Assembly: GCA_030522415.1 (NCBI GenBank)
Contig: CM060109.1
Span: 2,363,641-2,427,640 of the forward strand
DNA length: 64,000 bases
DNA from: Channallabes apus
Lineage: Eukaryota; Chordata; Actinopteri; Siluriformes; Clariidae
Reading direction: 5' to 3'
Part shown: positions 55,401 to 64,000 of the stretch, one piece after another
Layout of the letters: the number at the start of each line of letters is the position of its first letter
How positions within the stretch are numbered: position 1 is the first letter of the stretch
The notes under the pieces: model-generated
What the model saw: the letters and a program-made list of their open reading frames with translations, nothing else
Database searches by the model: none
What the model was told of the DNA's origin: nothing
Translations under genes and position numbers: made by a program

Positions 55401-56120
55401 TTTCAGCGCTGGAGTTTCTGCAAGAAATTGACCTCTGGCTTATGCCCTAGTACACTCAGAACGTACGTAGCCACTTTTCGGCCTACGTCCTAACTGATGT
55501 GGTTTGTGGAAAGCACCCCTTAGTTGCCGGCTTATTCGTGGGCCTCATCAGCCTTTCTAGCATGATTAGGCTTTGCCACTTGGCTAGCTAAAGCCATTGT
55601 GCATCCTCACCCAACTATCTTCCACTGTTGCTCTCAAAGCCTCTGTCCACCACTGTTACACCTCCGGAGCAGTAAGAATTCATTCACTGTGTCCAGTTAA
55701 TGTTCTTCAAATTTACTAGCCAGTGACGTAAATCAGAGCAGGTTTTCATATGAGCAGGTCATGGTCCCGTAGCCGAAGGGCAGCCACCATTAGACGAGTC
55801 GGGTGAGAGATGCTAGTGTCCTAGCCTGTGAGGAGCGTGGCACACTTCGCCTCTAGTGAGTAGGGCCCATTCGACCAGCTTGCCTCATCAAATGCTCCGG
55901 CAAGAGGGGTTTCCAAGTGTGTCATGCGGCAGGCTGCCTTTTTCCGCAAAACATTTGTCAGGCTTCATAGTTGGATGCCAGGTTTGCGGGTCCTCGAGTC
56001 AGCCTCCCAGAATTATGTCTAAGAATCCTTGGGGGGACTGTGCGCACACTACACAACCCTGAGGGTCCAGACACTTGCAGTCCAGCGGCGTTGGTATTCT
56101 TGTTCCCATAGCGTTTTCAC
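55401..56120 (+). pseudogene. DIRS tyrosine-recombinase region, heavily decayed
   Basis: Patches remain (RCPSALFQRWSFCKKLTSGLCPS near 55390-55460, then HLQSSGVGILVPIAFS near 56075-56120 just before the terminal repeat). The latter is also readable on the minus strand of copy 1 next to its own terminal repeat. No His-x-x-Arg pair was found in frame. Confidence 0.45.
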
Positions 56121-56480
56121 GCAATCAAGTGTAGCTTTTGAAAGGGAACGTCTCGGGTTACTTTGCTGTAACCCTGTTCCCTGAAAAAGCGGGAACGGGA
56201 TGTTGCGCTCCAATGCCGCACTGCGGATGTGACTGGACAGCCTTCAGACAAAATTGACCAGAGGATGTTTCCGGTTTACTCTTATTTATAACCTGCAGGT
56301 AAGCTCATTGGTTGACGTCACCTGACCGAGGTTATATAAGCCAACATTTTTGGCGTGTTTGACACACACGTGCTTCAAAACCGGTCATGAGGAAACGTTC
56401 CCATAGCGCTTTCGCGCAGCATCTCATTCCCGCTTTTGCAGGGAACAGGGTTACAGAAAAGTAACCTGAGATGTGCTCCA

Positions 56481-56899
56481 GAGATGGGGGAATGAATAAG
56501 TAAATTCCATATTAATGGTAAATCCTACATTTCTGAGCACTCCTGCTGAAATCTCAGGTGAACCCATGGCAGGAGCAGAAGAAACCCCTGTTGTCACCCC
56601 TGACCTTTTCCCAACACCTCAGCCATGGTTAGTCCTACGAGGAAAGAAAAACATTGAATTGCCTACTGCACCATTACTGTACAGTGAGACAGGTCCTGAG
56701 TAGAGACTTTGGAACTTATGTAAAATATGTTTACAGTATATTAATTGTCTGTGTTTAATAACCATGTTTTAATTGGTGTGGAATGATTTTCTGACACAAT
56801 TGCTCAGTTTTTCTTTCTCAGTTTTACACTAACAACTGCAAGAACAACACTTCAATACATCCTGCAGGGCACAAGATTTGCAGTTCTGTTCCTCTGTGT

Positions 56900-56939
<40 letters not shown>

Positions 56940-58392
56940 CCCTCCTGTGTCTCAGAGGCCTGATTCGTCTAAATGATCTCATTACATGCACAGTGATGTT
57001 GAGTCCCACAGGTTCTCACCGCACGCTTCAGACCCTGGAAACACTCCTCCATCCTCAGGTTACTCCTGTGTTCAGAGTTCCTTTTATAATTACTAGACTC
57101 AAGGTCTCGGGTACGCGGATAAGCAGACAGGAAGTTACAGTAGATTTTGCAAAAGCAGCATGTACTGTACTGTAGGTTGCTTGTGTACGTGAGTGAAAAT
57201 TATCTTTTCTTAATCCAATAAAATGAAGGAAGGAAACAAACTGCTTTAACTGGAGAATCGCGTAAAATAACACAAGCAGCAGCAGCGGGCGCACATATTT
57301 ATGCTCATAATAGAAGTGATTAAGACACGAGTTAGTGAGGATTACTCAGCGCTTCTACAATATGCTGTTTAATTACTGTAGAAAATATCCAGTCCCCCCC
57401 CACACACACAAACATTAAAAAACAACTTTTCTTTCATGTCACATCAGTGTGCTGTTTCTTTTTTTTTAGCAAGCAGCTTAAAATAATAAGAATAAAAGAA
57501 ATTAAATCATCAAAAAGTTTATTTTTTAATAAACCCACAAACAGCAAATGACATCACTTGCACATTAATTAAAACTTTTTCTTTTAACATTTTGGTTTAA
57601 AGCTGAAACTCAGTAATTGGACACAGAAAATAACACACGCACACATGCGCACACACACATATGCTCCTAAAAACCTAAACACAACACCCACATCATCACC
57701 ATCTTCTGGAGAACAAGTGTTAATGATGAAGCAGGAAGTGTTGATCATTAACCTCGACCAGCTCCACACTCCTGAGGAAGAAACAGATAAAAATATTCCT
57801 TTCTTATTAAACAGACTTCAGATCATCAGGCAGGCAGTTTTACACTCATTAGAGTTTCGATGTAGAGTTTATGTTACACGCTGAACCGAAGCCAATTCCT
57901 CTAACCAGAATTCATACGGTTCTGATCCGTATAATCCGTTTTGAGCTCATATCAAATGTGTAGAACGACTTCAGGAGGAAGTAGAGCTGGGACAGAAGAA
58001 GGTGTGTCTGCTGAATGGATGCAGCTAATACAGTTCTCCCACTTTGCTCATTTAATCTGAGAACAAATATGAACACGTAAAAGCAAACAAGTGACGTTTA
58101 AACAAATTACTTATTAATGCGTCATAGCTTTAAAAGCTCAATATGAGGTTATTAAGAAGGAGAAGAAGAGGATGAAAAAGAAGAAGACCGAGGATTTGTT
58201 AATGCTGCAAGCTACAGTTGGAGTAATTTGTTTAATATGTATCTTTTTTACCAATCAAAGGAGAATGAGATTTGGGATTTGGCAAATTAAAAGAAAATCT
58301 AATAATCCAAGCATAAGAACATTACAGAGCAGCATGATATATGGATCATGTCACATAAAATAAATGTGGATTTGGGATTTAACTGATTGACT
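56481..58392. other. Unannotated stretch, no gene seen
   Basis: Mixed sequence with a (TG)n run at 56905-56937. The 62-codon frame 56515-56703 (Pro/Thr-rich, TPQPWLVLRGKK) begins with ATG but has no recognised family. Several T/A runs lie at 57450-57600. Confidence 0.35.
56905..56937. repeat. (TG)n microsatellite
   Basis: About 16 TG units. Confidence 0.95.
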
Positions 58393-58600
58393 TCAAGGCT
58401 ACACAGTGGTGCAGTGATTAGACATGTGGTCTTGCACAGTTCTTTCAGGATCAAGGGTTCGACTCCCACCTCAGGGTCTGTGTGCCTGGAGTTTGCAAGT
58501 TCTCCCCAGTGGGTTGGTGGGTTTTCTCCAGGTCCCCCGGTTTCCTCCTACAGTCCAAAGACGCAGATGAGGCTAACTGGTGTTTCCAAATTGCCCATGC

Positions 58601-58602
<2 letters not shown>
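58393..58602 (+). mobile_element. tRNA-derived SINE, 3'-truncated copy
   Basis: CACAGTGGTGCAGTGATTAG, a B box GGGTTCGACTCCC, GAGTTTGCAAGTTCTCCCC and TCCTACAGTCCAAAGACGC match the head of 47407-47741. The copy ends in the (TG)n tract where the usual 3' part would follow. Confidence 0.8.

Positions 58603-58650
<48 letters not shown>
58603..58650. repeat. (GT)n microsatellite
   Basis: About 24 GT units, possibly grown from the GT-rich middle of the adjoining SINE. Confidence 0.95.
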
Positions 58651-58664
<14 letters not shown>

Positions 58665-59806
58665 TTGTGTCTCCTGCACTCCTAATCCTCGGTGTCCCGC
58701 CCTCATTCCCCAGTCCCCTGGGACAGTCAAACTGAGTATAATTCAACTCAAAAGGAAATCCAAAGGATCATGGGAATGAGGCATGGTCCATGCATACTTT
58801 TCGCACACAAGCAAACACCATTTTAGAGTACTGTACAAAACAACTGGAAACCCATGAAATTAAATGATGTAGAGTAAATTAAATAAATAATAATAAATGT
58901 TTTAATGTAGAATGCCTTAAAGTGCCTAAAGATAAATTTACATTTACATTTAGGAATCATCTGGAGTCATAGGAGTCATCATCTGCACCTGTTTCTCACT
59001 GGTTCATGCCTTCAGTTAGATGTTTTTTATGCTTGAATGATTCATACAGCAGTTCACTGTGTGGCGTAACAGAAGCCTCAGCATGGCCAGACTGCCCCTG
59101 TTGTGCCCTTCAACACGACCTTTAACGTCTCTTCTGTATTGTAACTGACTGTCTTTTATAAAAGTAACCTCTAGTGTGGTGAGCTAGATCAGCACAGAAA
59201 CTACACTGTACATTCATCAGTCTACAGTAATGAAGAAATCACTCCTACTCTAATGTTCATGCCATAGTTTTTTGAACCTTGTTCCTGAATCCCGTAATCA
59301 CGCTACAGTATTCAGATAGACTGACACATCATCCTTCACAGGTTTACACTGCGTCTGACATTTGAGTTTGCACTTGATGACATAATTGGACCTCTCGCTG
59401 CGGGTTTAATTCTCACTCTGACAAGCTGTCGATCAAAGTCCCACATCTGAAATGTAATTATAAATGAAGGATTAGAATGGAGGGATAATTAAAAGTGTGC
59501 AGCAGATTCACAGAGCTGGGGCCAGGTGTTATATTAGACACGATAACACTAAGCAGAAACACACCCCAGCTGTCCGTCAGTGTAACTCACACGAGCGCTA
59601 GCAGACAGGAGTGTAACAGCAAGTCAACACTGTAGTGCATGGCCTTAAATATCCTACGGCAGTCTCAGGCAGGAAAAGCCCACAGGTTTGTTTTGTACAT
59701 TTAGCATGGATTGGAGAAGAGAGCGGGGAGTGAGAGTGTGTGAATGTGTTTTGCTTTCTTTCTTGTAACCCAATGAGTGGCAGAATATAAATTTGAGAAT
59801 TCATCA

Positions 59807-59810
<4 letters not shown>
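58651..59810. other. Unannotated stretch, no gene seen
   Basis: No coding, RNA or repeat signature recognised. Confidence 0.35.

Positions 59811-59850
<40 letters not shown>
59811..59850. repeat. (CA)n microsatellite
   Basis: Twenty CA units. Confidence 0.95.
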
Positions 59851-59854
<4 letters not shown>

Positions 59855-60676
59855 ACTCAGTGTTCTCGCATTATTATCACATCATGTCAAAAAAATCTCT
59901 CTGTGTTTTCTCTCTATAAATATTATAAAGGAACTTTCTGGTTAAACGCTTAAAAGTTTGGGACTGCTACAATTCTCATTATTGTAGAATAATGTTATTG
60001 AAGGTCCCATATTTTAGTGGGATCTTTATTTATTTTTTATTGTTCTGTCAATTACTTAACACAGCACTTAGAGGTGTGCCTCCTAAAGCCCCAGCTAAAA
60101 TACCCCTTAGATAGGAGGTGTAATATGTATGTAGATATGCAGAAAGTATGGAATCTTCAAACTAAACCATGGTAAAAACCAAAACAATGTTTTAATGGTC
60201 TATGTTTCTTTTCTGTCTAAAAGTTGTGTTGTATTAAACATTATTACTTTTCAAATGTAATCATAATTGATTTGTATTATGTGTGTCAAGTTAAAACTAA
60301 GAAACAAACCAATGAATATACTCAAATAGGATATATATAAAGTATAATCAACATCAACATCATCCTAAACATCAGTTGGCAAAAAAAAAAACACTTGATA
60401 AATATATAAGTTTGTAAATTATAATAAAGTCTTTGGCACTATGTAATTGATTGTTAAATGATACAACAGTTAGTTCAGACTGAGTAATGAGTCCTGACAT
60501 TAGACAGTAACAGCACTGTGAGGTGTAACTGTATGTATGAGTGGGCGTGTCCCAGGTGTTGTCCCAGCGTGGGTGAGAGTAGGTCTGTACGGTCCGCAGT
60601 ACTAAGGAGAGAGCAGATGTCTGGTTAAACCCACATTCACATTCAGTCACAGAAGCACTTTCAGTAAGAACACACA
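59851..60676. other. AT-rich stretch, no gene seen
   Basis: No signature recognised. Confidence 0.3.
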
Positions 60677-61368
60677 TCTTCTTTGTCTTTCGGCTGTTCG
60701 CTTTCAGGGGTCGCCACAGCGAATCATCTGCCTCCATCTAACCCTATCCTCTGCATCCTCTTCTCTTACACCAACTAACTTTATGTCTTCTCTCACTGCA
60801 TCCATAAATCTCCTCTTTGGTTTTCCTCTAGACCTCCTGCCTGGCAGTTCCAACCTCAGCATCCTTCTACCGATATATTCACCATCTCTCCTCTGAACAT
60901 GTCCAAACCACCTCAATCTGGCCTCTCTGACTTTATCTCCAAAACATCTCACATGGGTTGTCCCTGTGGTGAACTCATTCTTGATCCTATCCATCTTTGT
61001 CACTCCCAAAGAGAACCTCAACGTCTTCATCTCTGCTACCTCTAGCTCTGCCTCCTGTCTTTTCTTCAGTGCCACTGTCTCTAAGCCGTAAAGCATCGCT
61101 GGTCTCACCACTGTCCTGTACACCTTCCCTTTCATTCTCGCTGATACTCTTTTATTGCACAACACACCTGACACTTTTCTCTACCCAGTCCAACCTGCCT
61201 GTACCCGCCTCTTCACCTCCTTTGAACACTCTCCGTTGCTCTGGACCATTGACGCTAAGTACTTAAAATCCTGCACCTTCTTTACCTCTGCCCCCTGTAG
61301 CCTCACCATTCCTCTTGGGTCCCTCTCATTCACACACTTGTATTCCGTCTTGCTGCGGCTAACCTTCA
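60677..61368 (-). mobile_element. RTE-type LINE, 3' part
   Basis: On the minus strand the end carries CGCTGTGGCGACCCCTGAAA and GCCGAAAGACAAAGAAGA, the common end of fish RTE elements. The coding part resumes at 63832, upstream in element terms, after a 2.5-kb LINE insertion. Confidence 0.85.
60704..61368 (-). pseudogene. RTE-type reverse-transcriptase C-terminal region
   Basis: From the N-terminal side: SRSKTEYKCVNE, VRLQGAEVKKVQDFKYL, then, after a small frame break near 61178, RPAMLYGLETVAL, EMKTLRFSLGVTKMDRI, ARLRWFGHVQRRD and a C-terminus ending RWRQMIRCGDP at 60704. This is the region after the RTE polymerase core. The break near 61178 and the L2 insertion inactivate it. Confidence 0.88.
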
Positions 61369-63831
61369 AAGGCTTTATTGTCATTTCAACCATATACAGG
61401 TAGTACACAGTGAAACGAAACAACGTTCCTCCAGGACCAAGGTGCTACATGCAACATAAATTTACAACATAAATGAACAGAAACACTAAACTAGCTAACT
61501 AAAGAGGCCTAGTTATCTGGCTAGCAGAGACAAGACAGATAGACTAACATAAATTACAACATAAATTTACAAAAACTAACTAGCTAAGTAAAGACTACTG
61601 GTTTTTACAGACAACATAAAGTGCACGTGCAAATGTGCAAACAAAAGCAACCACAAAGTGACAGTGCAACGAACACGACATAACATAACAGAATAATATA
61701 ACAGAATACTATGGTGTTGAGGTCGTGAGAAACTGTAAACATTTCACAGCAGCAAGAATTGAGGAATTAGTGCAAAAAGTAGTCCAGTAATGATTTTGTT
61801 CAAACGAGATAAACAGTGAAGCATTTACAGTTTGGTGTGTATGATAGTTTGGTGGTGTAGGTCAGTGTGTCTGCGCTTGTGTTGATTTGTCAGTCCAGTC
61901 CCAATATTTTGAGGTAGTAGAGTTAAGATGAGTGTGTGTGTATGTGTGTGTTTATCAGTCCAGTCCCTTTTTGTTGAGGAAACGGATGGCTTGTGGAAAA
62001 AAACTGTTGCACAGTCTGGATGTGTGTGCCCGACTGCTTCGGTACCTTTTTTCCAGATGGCAGGAGTGTGAAGTGTGTGTGAGAGGGGTGTGTCTGATCA
62101 GCCACAATGCTTGTGGCTTTAAGGATGCAGCGTGTGGTGTAGATGTCTTCAATAGAGGGGAGAGAGACCCTGATGATCTTCTCTGCTGTCCTCTCTATCC
62201 GCTGTAGGGTCTTGCGGTCCGATATGGCACAATTCCCAAACCAGATAGTGATGCAGCCGCTCAGGATGCTCTCGATAGTTCCTCTGTAGAAGGTGGTCAG
62301 GATCGGTGGTGGAAGCTGGGCCTTCCTCAGTCTTCTCAGAAAGAAGAGACCCTGTTGGGCTTTCTTGTGTAGGGAGCTGGTGCTGAGGGACCAGCTGAGG
62401 TCCTTCTCCAGGTGGACGCCCAGGAATTTGGTGCTTTCGACGATCTCCACAGAGGAGCCGTCGATGCTCAGCGGAGAATGGTCACCTCGTGTCCTCCTCA
62501 AGTCAACAACCATCTCCTTTGTCTTGTCAACATTCAGAGACAGGTTGTTGTCTTTGTACCAATCTGCACTTCCTCTCTGTACGCTGACTCGTCATTCTTG
62601 CTAATGAGACCCACCACGGTCGTGTCATCAGTGAACTTAATGATGTGATTCGAACTGTGTGTTGCTACACAGTCGTGAGTCAGCAGTGTGAACAGCAGGG
62701 GACTGAGCACACAGCCTTGTGGGGCCCCAGTGCTCAGTGTGGTGGTGCTGGAGGTGCAGTTCCCGATCCGTACTGACTGAGGCCTTCCGGTCAGAAAGTC
62801 CAGGATCCAGTTGCAGAGGGAGGTGTTCAGGCCCAACAGGCTCAGCTTCCCGATCAGTTGTTGGGGTATGATAGTGTTGAATGCTGAGCTGAAATCTATG
62901 TACAGCATTCGAACGTATGTGTCATTCTTGTCCAAGTGTGTCAGGGCAAGATGGAGTGTAGTGGAGATGGCGTCGTCCGTTGAGCGGTTAGGACGGGATG
63001 CAAATTGCAGTGGGTCCAGTGAGGGGGGCAGCAGGATCTTGATGTGTCTCATGATGAGCCGCTCGAAGCACTTCATGATGGGGGTGTAAGTGCAACGGGA
63101 CGGTAGTCATTGAGACAGGACACAGCAGACTTCTTGGGCACGGGGACGATGGTGGTGGCTTTGAAGCATGTGGGAACGACAGCGCTGCTCAGAGAGATGT
63201 TGAAAATGTCGGTGAGAACATGTGCCAGCTGTTCAGCACATTCTCTGAGCACTCTGCCTGGGATGTTGTCTGGTCCAGCAGCTTTACGTGGGTTGACTCT
63301 GCGTAGAGTTTTCTCACATCAGCTGTAGTGAGACACAGCACCTGGTTGTTTGCAGGAGGGGTGGTCTTCCTCGCCGCCACGTTGTTCTGCCTGTCGAACC
63401 GAGTGTAGAAGTTGTTCAGCGCATCTGGGAGGGAGCTGTCACAGGCAGGTGATGTCGTCCTGTAGTTAGTGATGGCTTGTAAGCCCTGCCATATGCACCG
63501 TGTGTCGCCGCTGTCCCTCAACTGGTTGTGGATTCTCTGGGAATATGCGCGCTTCGCCTCTCTGATGGCCCGAGAAAGTTCGGCCCTTGCTCTTCTAAGC
63601 ACCACCTTGTCTCCCGCTTTGAAGGCAGAGTCTCGGGTCCTCAGAAGTGCACGCACTTCCGCAGTAATCCACGGTTTCTGGTTGGGTCGTGAGATGATGC
63701 TCTTGGAGACAGTGACGTCATCGGTGTACTTGTTGATGTAGCTGGTCACTGATGATGTGTACTCCTCCAAGTCAGTGAATTCGCCATAAGTTGCAGCCTC
63801 CCTAAACATGTTCCAGTCCTCTGCTTTCAAG
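61369..63831 (-). mobile_element. L2/Rex1-like LINE, 5'-truncated, nested in RTE LINE
   Basis: The minus-strand 3' end reads GGTTGAAATGACAATAAAGC, the usual end of this family. The 5' end lies between the RTE codons for RWRY and SRSKTEY, so it inserted into the RTE reading frame. Endonuclease sequence is absent, as expected for 5' truncation. No clean target duplication was seen, only CTTGAA/CTTTGAA-like sequence at the junctions. Confidence 0.85.
61923..63820 (-). pseudogene. L2/Rex1-like reverse transcriptase, decayed
   Basis: In order: a linker with [19 protein letters not shown] and an Arg-rich segment (63800-63450), [63 protein letters not shown] (the polymerase Asp pair in an FTDD variant), then KFLGVHL, and a C-terminal SLPSIEDIYTTRC region. 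Frame breaks lie near 63100-63190, 62530 and about 62100. The domain order and motifs place it in the L2/CR1 group. Confidence 0.87.
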
Positions 63832-64000
63832 AGCATACAGTACCTCCACCTCTCCAAATTTTCCTCCACCTGTTCCCTGCTCTCGCTAGAAAGCACAATG
63901 TCATCTGCAAACATAATAGTCCATGGAGACTCCTGTCTAACCTCATCTGTCATCCTGTCCATCACCATAGCAAACAATAAGGGGCTTAGAGCCGTTCCTT
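63832..64000 (-). pseudogene. RTE-type reverse-transcriptase core, runs off the window
   Basis: The minus strand reads [30 protein letters not shown] and EENLERWRY, the RTE polymerase core with FADD intact. It joins in sense to SRSKTEY at 61368. The rest of the LINE lies beyond 64000. Confidence 0.85.

Larger units (their letters stand above)
48246..56480 (+). mobile_element. DIRS-type retrotransposon, copy 2, with foreign interior
   Basis: The left end (48246-48450, GTTCCCTTTCAAAAGC to AGGAGTAAACCGGAAACATC) is matched inverted at 56265-56420. The internal complementary pair lies at 56150-56215 and 56410-56475. Between these ends, gag-like sequence follows the left end (48564-48890) and reverse-transcriptase/RNase H/recombinase remnants precede the right end (54640-56120). 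About 49.5-54.2 kb is unrelated sequence (SINEs, a tandem duplication, a dispersed repeat, exon-like pieces). Confidence 0.7.

Noticed and set aside
56515..56703. Small protein gene, 62 codons, Pro/Thr-rich
   Set aside because: It has an ATG and even composition but no known family, splice context or flanking signal; left as an unannotated frame.

Overview
The window looks like a teleost fish nuclear genome: AT-rich non-coding DNA, many dinucleotide microsatellites, and transposon families typical of teleosts (Rex3/RTE, L2/Rex1-like and Tx1-like L1 LINEs, DIRS elements, Tc1-like transposons, tRNA-derived SINEs, PIF/Harbinger-like MITEs, LTR elements). Several repeats recall otophysan or catfish genomes, but I cannot name a species. 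No ordinary host protein-coding gene could be supported. Almost every long open reading frame belongs to a mobile element, and the interest lies in how the elements are nested.

Layout. 0-3.2 kb: low-complexity DNA, then a complete Tc1-like transposon with an uninterrupted DD34E transposase and TA flanks. 3.3-8.4 kb: a 50-bp snap-back palindrome, microsatellites, LINE/SINE tails and a small tandem duplication. 8.5-11.2 kb: a decayed minus-strand DIRS element, then a Tc1 end. 11.7-12.9 kb: another Tc1 end and a solo LTR. 13.5-18.8 kb: a probable 5.3-kb terminal-inverted-repeat (TIR) element (GGCCCGG ends, 3-bp duplication) that contains a second TIR element (13677-16832, TA duplication) with gene-like exons. 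19.5-27.1 kb: a 7.6-kb element with TIRs of about 385 bp. A 3.3-kb Rex3 copy sits in its left arm, a solo LTR in its right arm, and the centre carries exon-like pieces but no transposase.

27.2-34.2 kb: a mariner-like MITE, a second solo LTR of the 12-kb family, a Tx1-like L1 ORF1 interrupted by a Harbinger-like MITE, and a full-length Rex3 copy with a 12-bp target duplication. 34.4-40.5 kb: a gypsy-like LTR plus polypurine tract and a truncated internal region, then mostly unannotated sequence with RTE relics. 40.5-47.8 kb: a third solo LTR, tRNA-like sequences, LINE fragments, four tandem exon-like units, a decayed second Tc1 copy and a complete SINE with a 14-bp duplication. 48.2-56.5 kb: a plus-strand DIRS element whose reverse-transcriptase core is replaced by about 4.7 kb of foreign sequence. 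56.5-64 kb: quiet sequence, a SINE, and an RTE LINE split by a 2.5-kb L2/Rex1-like LINE.

The best candidates for something undescribed are the two TIR elements that carry exon-like cargo, the four-fold tandem exon-like array at 43.3-43.9 kb, and the LTR family seen only as solo LTRs. The coding elements would work only as parasites (transposase cutting at TIRs; LINE endonuclease plus reverse transcriptase acting by target-primed insertion, also in trans on SINEs). Only the first Tc1 copy still has an uninterrupted reading frame.
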